Assembly (NCBI RefSeq): GCF_015595025.1
Contig: NZ_JADNRL010000012.1
Span: 1-64,000 of the forward strand
Reading direction: 5' to 3'
Origin: Halomonas sp. KAO
GTDB lineage: Bacteria > Pseudomonadota > Gammaproteobacteria > Pseudomonadales > Halomonadaceae
Length of the DNA: 64,000 nucleotides
Shown here piece by piece: positions 1 to 9,940 of this stretch. The first letter of the stretch is position 1, and the number at the start of each line of letters is the position of its first letter. The position numbers and the translations under genes are program-made. Below the pieces are notes generated by a model, which was given only the letters and a program-made list of their open reading frames with translations, did no database searches and was not told the DNA's origin.

Positions 1-52
1 GAAGCCGGAAGCCGGAAGCCGGAAGCCGGAAGCCGGAAGCCGGAAGCCGGAA
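1..52. repeat. Heptamer tandem repeat (GAAGCCG)n
   Basis: Seven perfect copies of GAAGCCG plus a partial eighth begin at the first base, so the array may continue left of the window. It lies about 75 bp past the trxB stop. Bases 53-128 hold no gene; I see only a weak AGCG/CGCT dyad near 112-125. Confidence 0.9.
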
Positions 53-128
53 AACAGCATGCCTCCACCAACACTGGGGTAAGCCTTTTCTTCCAGCTTC
101 CTGGAGCGAAGCGACGCTCTTCCGGCTA

Positions 129-1121
<993 letters not shown>

Positions 1122-1189
1122 TCATTGTAACAGCCACGCCGCCTCCTAGGGTCGGTGTGCCCCGATCGAGGCAGCCCTGTCGCGCGTCG

Positions 1190-1399
1190 CTAGAGCACCT
1201 CGTCGTCGCGGCCCAGCACCACCGTCAGCACCTCGGGATCGCCGGGGTCGGCCTCGATGCGTACCTGGATAGGCGCACAGCAGACGTGGCAATCCTCCCA
1301 GGTGATCTGGCTGCCCTGGGAGGCATCCAGCAGCAGATCGAAGGGGGCATCGCAGTAGGGACAACGCACCCGCCGCGGGGTCAGTGCCTCTTCATGCAT
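1190..1399 (-). CDS. CPXCG-motif cysteine-rich small protein
   Basis: A 69-residue protein with a CPYC pair (Cys13, Cys16) and a CHVCC cluster (Cys37, Cys40, Cys41), an arrangement that would bind one zinc ion. It belongs to the widespread CPXCG-motif family, whose function is not established. There is no signal peptide or membrane segment, so it should be cytoplasmic. The ATG has a GGGGAG ribosome site six bases upstream. It lies 107 bp upstream of trxB on the same strand and could share its transcript. The zinc role is inferred from the cysteine spacing. Confidence 0.85.
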   Translation of the reverse strand: MHEEALTPRRVRCPYCDAPFDLLLDASQGSQITWEDCHVCCAPIQVRIEADPGDPEVLTVVLGRDDEVL

Positions 1400-1535
1400 G
1401 GGGACTCCCCGGCCGTGCTCGGCCTGTCATGAAAGCATGGGTTAGCGCATGACTTTCCGGCGCTTGAGCAACGCTGACACAGATGAAATGAGATGGCGAC
1501 ACCCGGCGAACATTTCAAGCACCTCCGGGCAGCAG

Positions 1536-1566
1536 TTGAAAAGCCTGCCTATCATGACCATATACA
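1536..1566 (+). promoter_or_regulatory. Possible acnA promoter
   Basis: TTGAAA at 1536-1541 and TATACA at 1561-1566 are 19 bp apart, wider than ideal. They sit about 50 bp before the acnA start, in the only AT-richer part of the leader. A weak prediction. Confidence 0.35.
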
Positions 1567-1614
1567 TTAAGGCGTACCAGGAAGGTTCGTTCACACTCCG
1601 ACGGGAGGATTTCG

Positions 1615-4386
1615 ATGAGCACCGACTCTTTTTCCGATACTCTGCAGAGCCTCGAGGCCGCAGGCCGGACCTACCACTACTACAGCCTGTCCAAGGCAGC
1701 CGAGGCGCTGGGAAGCATCGAGCGCCTGCCCAAGACCCTCAAGATCCTGTTCGAGAACCAGTTGCGCTTTGCCGATGACGAGAGCGTGTCCCGAGAGGAC
1801 ATGCAGGCACTGGTGGACTGGCAGCAGGAGGGACGCTCCGACCGCGAAATCGGCTACCGGCCGGCCCGTGTGTTGATGCAGGACTTCACCGGCGTGCCGG
1901 GGGTCGTAGACCTCGCCTCCATGCGTGCGGCCGTCGAGCGCCTGGGCGAGGATCCGGCACGGATCAACCCGCTCTCCCCGGTGGACCTGGTCATCGACCA
2001 CTCGGTGATGGTGGACAAGTTCGGCAACCCCTCCGCGTTCAAGGACAACGTGGCCATCGAGATGGAGCGCAACCGCGAACGCTACGAATTCCTGCGCTGG
2101 GGTCAGGAGGCCTTCGACAGCTTCCGTGTGGTGCCACCGGGCACCGGCATCTGTCACCAGGTCAACCTCGAGTATCTGGGCAGAACGGTGTGGACCAGGG
2201 AACAGGACGGCAAGACCCTCGCCTACCCCGACACCCTGGTGGGTACCGACTCTCACACCACCATGATCAACGGCCTCGGCGTACTCGGCTGGGGCGTGGG
2301 GGGTATCGAGGCCGAAGCCGCCATGCTGGGTCAGCCGGTCTCGATGCTGATTCCCGAGGTGGTCGGTTTCAAGTTGACCGGCAAGCTGCGCGAGGGGATC
2401 ACCGCCACCGACCTGGTGCTCACGGTGACCCAGATGCTGCGCAATCACGGCGTGGTGGGCAAGTTCGTGGAGTTCTACGGTGACGGCCTCAAGGACCTGC
2501 CACTGGCCGACCGCGCCACCATCGCCAACATGGCACCGGAGTATGGCGCCACCTGTGGCTTCTTCCCGGTAGACGACGAGACGCTGACCTATATGCGCCT
2601 CACCGGCCGCGACGATGCTCAGATCGCCCTGGTGGAGGCCTACAGCAAGGCCCAGGGTCTGTGGCGCGAGCCCGGCGAGGAGCCGGTGTTCAGCGACACC
2701 CTGGCGCTGGACATGACCGAGGTCGAAGCCAGCCTGGCCGGCCCCAAGCGCCCGCAGGATCGCGTGGCCCTCTCCGACATGAAGTCGACCTTCGAGGCGC
2801 TGCTCGAGGACGACACGGAGGCCAGAACCACCGAGCCGGGCGTCAAGCAGGCCGCATCCGTGGAGAAGGGCCGCCTGTTCTCCGAAGGCGGGCAGACCGC
2901 GGTGGGCGTGGAGCGCAGCTTCGAGCATGCCGACAGCCAGGACGTCGACCTCGACGGGGAGCAGTTCAAGCTCAACCCGGGCGATGTGGTGATCGCCGCC
3001 ATCACCTCCTGTACCAACACCTCCAACCCCAGCGTGATGATGGCTGCCGGCCTGCTGGCCCGCAAGGCCCGCGAGCAGGGGCTAGCCACCAAACCCTGGG
3101 TGAAGACCTCGCTGGCGCCGGGCTCCAAGGTGGTCACCGACTACCTGGCCGCCGGTGGCGTGCAGGAGGACCTCGACGCCCTCGGCTTCAACCTGGTGGG
3201 CTATGGCTGCACCACCTGCATCGGCAACTCCGGTCCCCTGGCGGAGCCCATCGAGCAGGCCATCAATACGGCCGACCTCACCGTGGCCTCGGTCCTCTCC
3301 GGTAACCGCAACTTCGAGGGTCGCGTGCACCCGCTGGTCAAGACCAACTGGCTCGCTTCACCGCCCCTGGTCGTGGCCTATGCCCTGGCCGGCAACGTCC
3401 AGCTCGACCTGACCCGCGAGCCGCTGGGTACCGGCAAGGACGGTGAGCCGATCTATCTCAAGGATATCTGGCCCAGCCAGGCGGAAATCGCCGAAGCGGT
3501 GGAGCGGGTCAACACCGAGATGTTCCGCAAGCAGTATGCCGAGGTCTTCGACGGCGACGAGGTCTGGAAGGCCATCGAGGTGCCCCAGAGCAAGGTCTAC
3601 CAGTGGTCGACGGACTCCACCTATATCCAGCACCCGCCCTTCTTCGACGGCATGCAGCGAGAACCCGATGTCGTGGAGGACGTCAAGGACGCCCGTATCC
3701 TGGCCATGCTGGGTGACTCGGTGACTACCGACCATATCTCGCCGGCCGGCGCCATCAAGCCAGACAGTCCCGCCGGTCGCTACTTGCAGGAGCACGGGGT
3801 CAAGCCGGTGGACTTCAACTCCTACGGTTCACGGCGCGGCAACCATGAAGTGATGATGCGTGGCACCTTCGCCAACGTCCGCATCCAGAACGAGATGCTC
3901 GACGGCGTGGTGGGCGGCGAGACACGCCATGTGCCCTCCGGCGAACAGATGGCGATCTATGACGCCGCCATGAAGTACCAGCAGGAGAACACTCCGCTGG
4001 TGGTGGTGGCTGGCAAGGAGTACGGCACCGGCTCCAGTCGTGACTGGGCCGCCAAGGGGACGCGCCTGCTTGGCGTCCGCGCGGTACTGGCCGAGTCCTA
4101 CGAGCGTATCCACCGCTCCAACCTGATCGGCATGGGCGTGGTGCCGCTGCAGTTCCCCGAGGGCGAGAGTCGCCAGTCGCTGGGGCTCACCGGCGATGAG
4201 CAGATCTCCATCGCAGGGCTCTCCGAACTCACCCCGGGCAGCAGCGTCAAGGTGACCATCAAGAGCGACAAGGGCGAGAAGAACATCGAGGCGCTGTGCC
4301 GCATCGATACCGCCAACGAGCTGGAGTACTACCGCCATGGCGGCATCCTGCACTATGTGCTGCGCAAGATGATCGGTTCGGCCTGA
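1615..4386 (+). CDS. acnA: Aconitate hydratase A
   Basis: A TCA-cycle enzyme that interconverts citrate and isocitrate through a [4Fe-4S] cluster. The 923 residues fit the AcnA/IRP-type family rather than the shorter AcnB. The cluster cysteines are seen in [12 protein letters not shown] and [12 protein letters not shown], and the C-terminal swivel domain carries the substrate-binding segment [18 protein letters not shown] precedes the ATG by six bases. The gene is single and ends against a repeat copy and a strong terminator shared with the convergent malic enzyme gene. Oxidant-sensitive regulation is typical of the family but not visible here. Confidence 0.97.
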   Translation: MSTDSFSDTLQSLEAAGRTYHYYSLSKAAEALGSIERLPKTLKILFENQLRFADDESVSREDMQALVDWQQEGRSDREIGYRPARVLMQDFTGVPGVVDLASMRAAVERLGEDPARINPLSPVDLVIDHSVMVDKFGNPSAFKDNVAIEMERNRERYEFLRWGQEAFDSFRVVPPGTGICHQVNLEYLGRTVWTREQDGKTLAYPDTLVGTDSHTTMINGLGVLGWGVGGIEAEAAMLGQPVSMLIPEVVGFKLTGKLREGITATDLVLTVTQMLRNHGVVGKFVEFYGDGLKDLPLADRATIANMAPEYGATCGFFPVDDETLTYMRLTGRDDAQIALVEAYSKAQGLWREPGEEPVFSDTLALDMTEVEASLAGPKRPQDRVALSDMKSTFEALLEDDTEARTTEPGVKQAASVEKGRLFSEGGQTAVGVERSFEHADSQDVDLDGEQFKLNPGDVVIAAITSCTNTSNPSVMMAAGLLARKAREQGLATKPWVKTSLAPGSKVVTDYLAAGGVQEDLDALGFNLVGYGCTTCIGNSGPLAEPIEQAINTADLTVASVLSGNRNFEGRVHPLVKTNWLASPPLVVAYALAGNVQLDLTREPLGTGKDGEPIYLKDIWPSQAEIAEAVERVNTEMFRKQYAEVFDGDEVWKAIEVPQSKVYQWSTDSTYIQHPPFFDGMQREPDVVEDVKDARILAMLGDSVTTDHISPAGAIKPDSPAGRYLQEHGVKPVDFNSYGSRRGNHEVMMRGTFANVRIQNEMLDGVVGGETRHVPSGEQMAIYDAAMKYQQENTPLVVVAGKEYGTGSSRDWAAKGTRLLGVRAVLAESYERIHRSNLIGMGVVPLQFPEGESRQSLGLTGDEQISIAGLSELTPGSSVKVTIKSDKGEKNIEALCRIDTANELEYYRHGGILHYVLRKMIGSA

Positions 4387-4398
4387 TAGCACTTAGGC

Positions 4399-4529
4399 GA
4401 GAGGCGTCGGGGACAGGCCATAGAGGGGGTCCTATGCCAGGGAGGGCATCGGTGGCGCCCAGGGACGGGTTCACAGCGCCCCCTCGACGGTCCGGCGCCC
4501 CGGGGCCTGTCGCCGAATTAGCCTTGAGC
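4399..4529 (+). repeat. Dispersed hairpin repeat, copy A (short type)
   Basis: One of six copies of an intergenic element seen in this window. The left block GGCGTCGGGGACAGGCC (4403-4419) and the right block GGCCTGTCGCCG (about 4504-4515) are inverted to each other. Inside lie GAGGGGG paired with CCCCCTC and a small hairpin ATGCC/GGCAT (4434-4438, 4445-4449). This copy has an extra GC-rich insert near 4489-4503. It starts 12 bp after the acnA stop. Confidence 0.8.
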
Positions 4530-4552
4530 TTCCCCCAGTTGAAACAGACTTC

Positions 4553-4587
4553 AATAAGCCCCACCGGAATATCCGGCGGGGCTTATT
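4553..4587. terminator. Bidirectional terminator between acnA and maeA
   Basis: A nearly perfect hairpin. The arms AATAAGCCCC and GGGGCTTATT enclose a second CCGG/CCGG pairing with one A-C mismatch and an AATAT loop. The A/T ends give a U-run on either strand, which suits two convergent genes. Confidence 0.9.
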
Positions 4588-4650
4588 GGTTTCGAGCGTC
4601 AGATGTCGAACAACCTCCTGGCTCAGAGCGCTTGATTCGGCGCTGCTGGC

Positions 4651-6330
4651 CTAGAAGGAGCGGCGACGATAGCGCCGATACTCCGGGCTCCAGCTGTTGC
4701 GCTCGATGGCCTCGCGCAGCTTGATGCCGTTGGTCTTCAGCGCCATGCCCTCGCCCTGGGCCTGACCGGCCACATCGAAGGCGATCGCCTTGGAGAGCTC
4801 GCGAATCGTGCTCAGCGGTGGCAGCAGCGCGCCCTTGCCCTCCTTGACGATAGGCGCCTCGCGCGCCAGCGCTCGAGAGGCGGCCATCAACATGTCGTCG
4901 GTCACTCGCCGAGCCTCGGCGGCGATCACCCCAAGGCCGATCCCCGGGAAGATATAGGCATTGTTGCACTGGGCGATGGGAATGGTGCGCCCCTCGTACT
5001 CCACCGGGGCGAAGGGACTGCCGGTCGCGACCAGCGCCGCCCCATCGGTCCAGCGAATCACATCCTCGGGCAAGGCTTCAGCCTGGGAGGTGGGGTTGGA
5101 GAGTGGCATGATGACCGGCGTCTCGCAGCTGGCGTGCATGGTACGCACCACCTCCTCGGTAAAGATGCCCGGCCGCCCGCATACCCCGATCAGCACCGTC
5201 GGCTTGACCTGTCGCACCGTCTCGACCAAGTCCTGGCCATTCCAGCCCTCGGTAAGGGCCGCACCGTGGGCCAGACGGCTCTGGAAATCGCGCAACCAGT
5301 CCTGGTCGTCGGTGACCAGCCCCTCCCGGTCGACCATGTAGATACGGTCGCGAGCCTCCCGTTCGGAGAGCCCCTCCGCCTGCATGGCCACCACCACCTG
5401 TTCGGCGATGCCGCAGCCGGCGGAGCCCGCTCCCACGAACACCACACGCTGCTGGGTGATCCCCTCACCACGGGCCTTGCAGGCCGCCATCAGGGTGCCT
5501 ACCACCACCGCGGCGGTCCCCTGGACATCGTCGTTGAAGCAGCACAGCTCATCACGGTAGCGCGTCAGCAGCGGTACGGCATTGGCCTGGGCAAAGTCCT
5601 CGAACTGCAACAGCACCCCCGGCCAGCGCCGCTTCACCGCCACGATGAACGCTTCGATGAAGGCGTCATACTCCTCCTGGGAGATCCGCGGGTGGCGCCA
5701 TCCCATGTACATCGGGTCATCGAGCAGCGCCTGATTGTTGGTCCCCACATCGAGCATGATCGGCAAGGTATAGGCGGGGCTGATGCCTCCACAGGCGGTA
5801 TACAGCGACAGCTTGCCGATCGGAATCCCCATGCCCCCGATACCCTGATCCCCCAGGCCAAGAATGCGCTCACCATCGGTGACCACGATCACCTTGACCT
5901 TCTCCTTGGTGGCGGAGCGCAGGATGTCATCCATCCGGCCACGATCGGGATAGCTGATGAACAGCCCCCGGTGGTTGCGATAGATATTGGAGAACTCCTG
6001 ACACGCCTTGCCCACCGTGGGCGTATAGATGATGGGCAGCATCTCCTCGAGGTGCTCCGAGACCAGTCGATAATAGAGGGTCTCGTTGTCATCCTGGATG
6101 GCGCGCAGGTAGATATGCTTGTCGAGATCGGTCTGGCACTGTTGGTACTGTCGGTAGGCCCGTTCCAGCTGCTCCTCGATGGTCTCCACACACTGCGGCA
6201 ACAGGCCGATCAGGTTGAACTCGATGCGCTCTTCCTGACTGAAGGCGCTGCCCTTGTTGAGCAGCGGCATCTCCAGCAGCGGCGGACCGGCATAGGGAAT
6301 ATACAAGGGGCGCTTGGATTCGGTGGTCAT
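4651..6330 (-). CDS. maeA: NAD-dependent malic enzyme
   Basis: This enzyme oxidatively decarboxylates malate to pyruvate and links the TCA cycle to pyruvate supply. With the ATG at 6330 it is 559 residues, close to the E. coli MaeA (SfcA) length, and shorter than the ~750-residue MaeB type with a phosphotransacetylase domain. Visible motifs are the malate-binding IYTPTVG segment, the [15 protein letters not shown] metal/substrate region, FNDDVQGTA, and the NAD-binding [10 protein letters not shown]. The longer frame open to 6381 adds 17 unlikely residues. NAD rather than NADP preference is inferred from overall similarity. Confidence 0.93.
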   Translation of the reverse strand: MTTESKRPLYIPYAGPPLLEMPLLNKGSAFSQEERIEFNLIGLLPQCVETIEEQLERAYRQYQQCQTDLDKHIYLRAIQDDNETLYYRLVSEHLEEMLPIIYTPTVGKACQEFSNIYRNHRGLFISYPDRGRMDDILRSATKEKVKVIVVTDGERILGLGDQGIGGMGIPIGKLSLYTACGGISPAYTLPIMLDVGTNNQALLDDPMYMGWRHPRISQEEYDAFIEAFIVAVKRRWPGVLLQFEDFAQANAVPLLTRYRDELCCFNDDVQGTAAVVVGTLMAACKARGEGITQQRVVFVGAGSAGCGIAEQVVVAMQAEGLSEREARDRIYMVDREGLVTDDQDWLRDFQSRLAHGAALTEGWNGQDLVETVRQVKPTVLIGVCGRPGIFTEEVVRTMHASCETPVIMPLSNPTSQAEALPEDVIRWTDGAALVATGSPFAPVEYEGRTIPIAQCNNAYIFPGIGLGVIAAEARRVTDDMLMAASRALAREAPIVKEGKGALLPPLSTIRELSKAIAFDVAGQAQGEGMALKTNGIKLREAIERNSWSPEYRRYRRRSF

Positions 6331-6412
6331 CTCAGCTCTCGATCGGTTGACGGGAACAGGCCTGGGGCACCCTGTCGGCACCCCTCGAATACTCTACCAT
6401 GCACGAAACGGC

Positions 6413-6438
6413 AGCGCCCCGGCCAAGACCGGGGCGCT
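6413..6438 (-). terminator. Terminator after the 6478-6807 gene
   Basis: A perfect 10-bp stem (AGCGCCCCGG with CCGGGGCGCT) and a six-base loop, followed on the minus strand by a short T-containing tail. It separates the small secreted protein gene from maeA. Confidence 0.75.
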
Positions 6439-6477
6439 CGATGCCGGATTGCTAATCCCCGGCGACCAGACTGAGCC

Positions 6478-6807
6478 TCAGTCGAGGTCGTCGAGGGTTA
6501 CCACCAGGTCGCGACGCGATACATCGACATCCCAGAAGGTATAGGAGTCGCCGTCCGAGTCGACCAGCTTGATGTCGAAGTAGGGGCTCTTGTACCCGGT
6601 CAGCGTGACCCGACGCGAGGCGCCATCGAGCATGACCTCGTCTCCCAGCACATCCTCCTCCCAGGAGGTCGACTTCCCGGGGCTGACATAGAGGTAGTAG
6701 ATGGTGTAGCCGGTGTCATTGGTGATATCGACATAGTAGTCCCGCGCCTGCGCGGTCACCGCGAACAGGATCAGGAAGAGAGCCAGTAGCCAGCGTTGAA
6801 TCGACAT
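6478..6807 (-). CDS. Small secreted protein of unknown function
   Basis: A 109-residue protein with a clear signal peptide: a positive start, the hydrophobic run LLALFLILFAV, and an AQA cleavage site near residue 21. The mature part is rich in Asp, Tyr and Thr and looks all-beta. It has the pattern N-D-T-G-Y-T-I followed by LYVSP, a tryptophan segment (SWEEDVLG) and YTFWDVDV near the end. I recognise this as a small conserved periplasmic family with no known role. AAAGGA precedes the ATG. It stands alone, with its own terminator and an AT-rich leader. Confidence 0.8.
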   Translation of the reverse strand: MSIQRWLLALFLILFAVTAQARDYYVDITNDTGYTIYYLYVSPGKSTSWEEDVLGDEVMLDGASRRVTLTGYKSPYFDIKLVDSDGDSYTFWDVDVSRRDLVVTLDDLD

Positions 6808-6850
6808 CGTCGGTTCCTTTCATTGGAGTGGCGCGCTAGCCACGGGAGTC

Positions 6851-6872
6851 ATTATTGTTAATTTAGAATAAT
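6851..6872. promoter_or_regulatory. AT-rich inverted repeat upstream of the secreted-protein gene
   Basis: ATTATT (6851-6856) and AATAAT (6867-6872) form a dyad with a 10-bp spacer, about 45 bp upstream of the ATG at 6807, in otherwise GC-rich DNA. It is probably the promoter or an operator. No -35/-10 pair is convincing. Confidence 0.4.
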
Positions 6873-6990
6873 CACACTCATGACAGAGTGCCAACTCCAT
6901 TCGGGCCACCACACGTGATGAGAGAGGCCCACCATGACGCAACCACCGCCCCCTCCCATGGAACCCACCCCGAAAGTGCCTGCGGTGCCG

Positions 6991-8199
6991 TCAGCTTCCC
7001 TTGACCGACGCGATGGATGAGGCCGATGCCTTGAAGAAGAACGGCCGCAGCTTCACCCCGAACATGTTGCCGGCGAAGGCCGCCACCAGCCACACCCAGC
7101 CGTGCAGGCTGCCGGAGGCGATACCGCTGAAGTAGGCGCCGATATTGCAGCCGAAGGCCAGACGAGCACCATAGCCGAGCATGATGCCACCGATCACGGC
7201 AGCCAGCACCGAGCGCAGGGGAATGCGAAAGCTGGGGGCGAAACGGCCGGCCAGCGAGGCGGCGATCAAGGCACCGAGCGTCAGGCCGATGTTCATGACG
7301 CTGGTGATATCACGCCAGATCGTGGCCTCCAGGGCGGCGGCATTCCACGAGGACTGCCAGTAGCCCCACTGGCTGACATCTCCCCCCAGTGCCGTGAAGC
7401 CCTTGGCGCCCCACAGGGCGAAGGCGGAGGTGATGCCCCAGGGGCGGCCGGCCAGGGCCAGGGTGGCGAAGTTCAGCAGCGCCAGGGCCACGGCCCCCGC
7501 CAGCAGTGGCCAGGGACCGAGAAGCCAGCGTCGATTGCCGACATCGATCTTCGCTGCCCGCTCAAGCTGTCCGTGCCGGCGCTTCTCCATCACCACCGTA
7601 AAGGCGGCGATGGCCGCAAACAGCCCCAGGCTGATCGCCATTCCCCCCCCGGTGCCCGCGGTCTTGACCAGCGACACCGGCTGGAGTGCCGGCAGACTCT
7701 GCCACCAGTCGAAGTGGGCGGTACCGATCAGCGAGCCGATAATGAAGAACACTAGGGTGATCATCATGCGCGCATTGCCGCCCCCGGCGGTAAACAGGGT
7801 GCCGGAGGCACAGCCACCCCCCAGCTGCATGCCCACACCAAAGAGAAAGGCCCCGAACACCACCGATACGCCGATGGGTGCCACGAAGCCATAGACCGGC
7901 TGACCCAACAGGCTGCCGGCCCCCAGTGCCGGGAAGAACAGCAACACCGCGATGGCCAGCATCACCATCTGCGCGCGCAGGCCACGGCCTCGCCGCTCGG
8001 TGATAAAGACCCGCCAGGCGGCGGTAAAGCCGAAGGCCGCATGGTAGAGCACCATGCCCAGCAGGCCGCCAACCACCATCACCCCCCCAAGGCGCGCGCC
8101 GAAGACGGTGCCCACGACCAGGGCCCCCAGCAGCAGGGCCCCGGCCGCCACGGCGGGAAGGGAGAGTCGCGTAGGTCGGGTCAAGGCGAATTCACTCAT
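6991..8199 (-). CDS. YeeE/YedE-family sulfur-compound transporter
   Basis: An inner-membrane protein of 402 residues with about ten hydrophobic segments. It contains the two half-repeats of the YeeE/YedE (TsuA) family, which takes up thiosulfate or related sulfur compounds. The family cysteines appear as GMQLGGGC (Cys130) and LAFGCNIGAYFSG (Cys351); I count only these two, whereas well-studied TsuA has a third important cysteine. No TusA/YeeD-type sulfurtransferase gene is adjacent, although such partners are common. An AT-rich leader lies upstream. The substrate is inferred; the family assignment is firm. Confidence 0.88.
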   Translation of the reverse strand: MSEFALTRPTRLSLPAVAAGALLLGALVVGTVFGARLGGVMVVGGLLGMVLYHAAFGFTAAWRVFITERRGRGLRAQMVMLAIAVLLFFPALGAGSLLGQPVYGFVAPIGVSVVFGAFLFGVGMQLGGGCASGTLFTAGGGNARMMITLVFFIIGSLIGTAHFDWWQSLPALQPVSLVKTAGTGGGMAISLGLFAAIAAFTVVMEKRRHGQLERAAKIDVGNRRWLLGPWPLLAGAVALALLNFATLALAGRPWGITSAFALWGAKGFTALGGDVSQWGYWQSSWNAAALEATIWRDITSVMNIGLTLGALIAASLAGRFAPSFRIPLRSVLAAVIGGIMLGYGARLAFGCNIGAYFSGIASGSLHGWVWLVAAFAGNMFGVKLRPFFFKASASSIASVKGS

Positions 8200-8288
8200 G
8201 GCAGGTTCACTCGGAGGCAGAGGAGCATCACGGGGAGATGGACATCACGGGACAGGGTGCCCGCAAATCCGTCAGGATAACGGGCCCC

Positions 8289-8344
8289 TTAAATCGCGTA
8301 AAAGTATTTAAAAGAAAATATTGATACCAAAAAGTAATTAAAGG
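8289..8344 (-). promoter_or_regulatory. AT-rich leader upstream of the sulfur transporter
   Basis: About 55 bp of strongly AT-rich sequence between yeeE/yedE and trpS, in contrast to the GC-rich surroundings. It is the likely promoter and regulator-binding region for the transporter. No specific operator can be named. Confidence 0.45.
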
Positions 8345-8355
8345 CTCGAACGAAT

Positions 8356-8379
8356 GACGGGCGCCATCAGGCGCCCGTC
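8356..8379 (-). terminator. trpS terminator
   Basis: A perfect 10-bp stem, GACGGGCGCC with GGCGCCCGTC, and a four-base loop, 23 bp past the trpS stop. T-rich sequence follows on the minus strand. Confidence 0.85.
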
Positions 8380-8402
8380 CTATCACCGCAGCCGAGGCCG
8401 CG

Positions 8403-9428
8403 TCAGACGAAGCGACCCAGTCCTGCCGCCTGCCGCAGGCGGTCCATCAGAGGCGCCGCTTCGGCCCGAGCGCGCTCGGCCCCCTTCAGCAGCACCTGCT
8501 CGATATGCCCCGGATCCTCCAGCAACGCCTGGTAGCGCTCGCGAGGCTCGCGCAGATGGTCGTTGAGGTATTCGAAGACACGGTTCTTGGCCTCGCCCCA
8601 GCCGATGCCACCGGCATACTCCTCGCGCATGGCCGCCGTCTCCTCGGCCGTGGCGAACGCAGAGTAGATCTGGAACAGGGTGCAGGTATCCGGATCCTTG
8701 GGCTCGCCGGGCTCCAGCGAGTTGGTCTTGATCTTGCGCACCAGCTTCTGCAGCTTCTTCTCGGAAACGAACAGCGGAATGGTGTTGTTGTAGCTCTTGG
8801 ACATCTTGCGTCCGTCCAGACCACCCAGCACCTCGACCTTCTGGTCCACCACCGCCTCGGGCAGGGTGAAGTACTGCCCCTTGTAGAGATGGTTGAAGCG
8901 ACCCGCCATATCACGGGCCATCTCGATATGCTGGATCTGATCACGCCCCACCGGCACCCGGTTGGCGTTGAACATCAGGATATCGGCGGCCATCAGCACC
9001 GGATACCCGAACAGGCCCATGGTGATGCCCTTGTCGGGGTCCTGGTTGCCGGCCGCCTCGTTCTCGGCTACCGCCGCCTTGTAGGCATGGGCACGATTCA
9101 TCAGCCCCTTGGCACAGACACAGGTGAGCATCCAGGTCAGCTCGGGGATCTCGGGAATGTCCGACTGCCGGTAGAAGATGGCGTTATCGGTGTCCAGACC
9201 GAGCGCCATCCAGGTGGCGGCGATCTCCAGGCGCGACTCCTGCACCCGACGCGGATCCTGACACTTGATCAATGCATGCAGGTCGGCCAGGAAGTAGTAG
9301 GACTGGACACCCGGGTCCTGGCTCGCCTCGATGGCGGGCTTGATGGCACCGACATAGTTACCCAGATGGGGGGTGCCGGTGGTGGTAATGCCGGTAAGGA
9401 CGCGGATCTTCTCGGAAGCTGCACTCAT
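8403..9428 (-). CDS. trpS: Tryptophanyl-tRNA synthetase
   Basis: Charges tRNA-Trp in the cytoplasm. At 341 residues it is a compact class I synthetase of normal length. The HIGH-type signature appears as [10 protein letters not shown] near residue 17 and the KMSKS loop as RKMSKSYNN. The gene follows mutM-rlmI-DUF2007 on the same strand after a gap of about 185 bp and ends at a good hairpin terminator. The ribosome site before the ATG is weak. Confidence 0.97.
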   Translation of the reverse strand: MSAASEKIRVLTGITTTGTPHLGNYVGAIKPAIEASQDPGVQSYYFLADLHALIKCQDPRRVQESRLEIAATWMALGLDTDNAIFYRQSDIPEIPELTWMLTCVCAKGLMNRAHAYKAAVAENEAAGNQDPDKGITMGLFGYPVLMAADILMFNANRVPVGRDQIQHIEMARDMAGRFNHLYKGQYFTLPEAVVDQKVEVLGGLDGRKMSKSYNNTIPLFVSEKKLQKLVRKIKTNSLEPGEPKDPDTCTLFQIYSAFATAEETAAMREEYAGGIGWGEAKNRVFEYLNDHLREPRERYQALLEDPGHIEQVLLKGAERARAEAAPLMDRLRQAAGLGRFV

Positions 9429-9613
9429 GGAAAGCGGACTCTGCGGTTCGTAAATGGTCGCTATGGTAACGCGCAGGCCCCCACAAGGCGACCAGGGTCA
9501 GACGCCGCCCCTATTCCCTACCCCCTATCCCCGATGACCGATAGCCGGGAGCACGCGGCAGCGTGTGGCAAAGGGTTCGACCAGGCTCTGGGCCCGCCCT
9601 CGCACCCTCGCCC

Positions 9614-9940
9614 TCAGGGGCGCCCTGCTCCACACTTCCAGCAGGCCTCGAAGACCCCCTCCAGGGTCTCGCCGCAGCCCGGGCAGTGCCAGGCCGCGGC
9701 ATCGCTCCTGCCCGCCAGGGCATCGCCTATCAGGGCGTCGGCACGTTCGCGATTATGCGACTTCACCCACACCTCGGGCTCGCACTCCCCGAGCGGCAGC
9801 TCACCGGCGCCGCCACCCAGGGTCATATTGCGCAACTCCGCGGGGATGTCCGCCGCTTCGAGCAGGTTATACACATGGCTGACCAGCAGCGCATTGCTGT
9901 GGACAAAGACACGCACCGACTCACCCACCCTGTCAATCAC
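9614..9940 (-). CDS. DUF2007 domain protein with zinc ribbon
   Basis: A 108-residue cytoplasmic protein. The first ~70 residues are a DUF2007 (GlnB-like fold) domain, recognisable from VRVFVHSNALLVSHVYNLLE and the WVKS..RERAD segment. The last 25 residues add a four-cysteine zinc ribbon (CPGC, then CWKC). The family is called putative signal transducing protein, but no role is proven. The start overlaps the end of rlmI by 8 bases, so the two are probably translationally coupled. Function unknown. Confidence 0.85.
   Translation of the reverse strand: MIDRVGESVRVFVHSNALLVSHVYNLLEAADIPAELRNMTLGGGAGELPLGECEPEVWVKSHNRERADALIGDALAGRSDAAAWHCPGCGETLEGVFEACWKCGAGRP

Noticed and set aside
1..52. Heptamer array as a CRISPR or origin iteron
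   Set aside because: There are no spacers between units, and the units are too short and directly abutting for either.
6934..7020. A 28-codon Pro-rich frame with a GAGAG site, overlapping the end of the yeeE/yedE-type gene
   Set aside because: Antisense to the transporter's 3' end, low complexity, no coupling to another gene and no recognisable partner.
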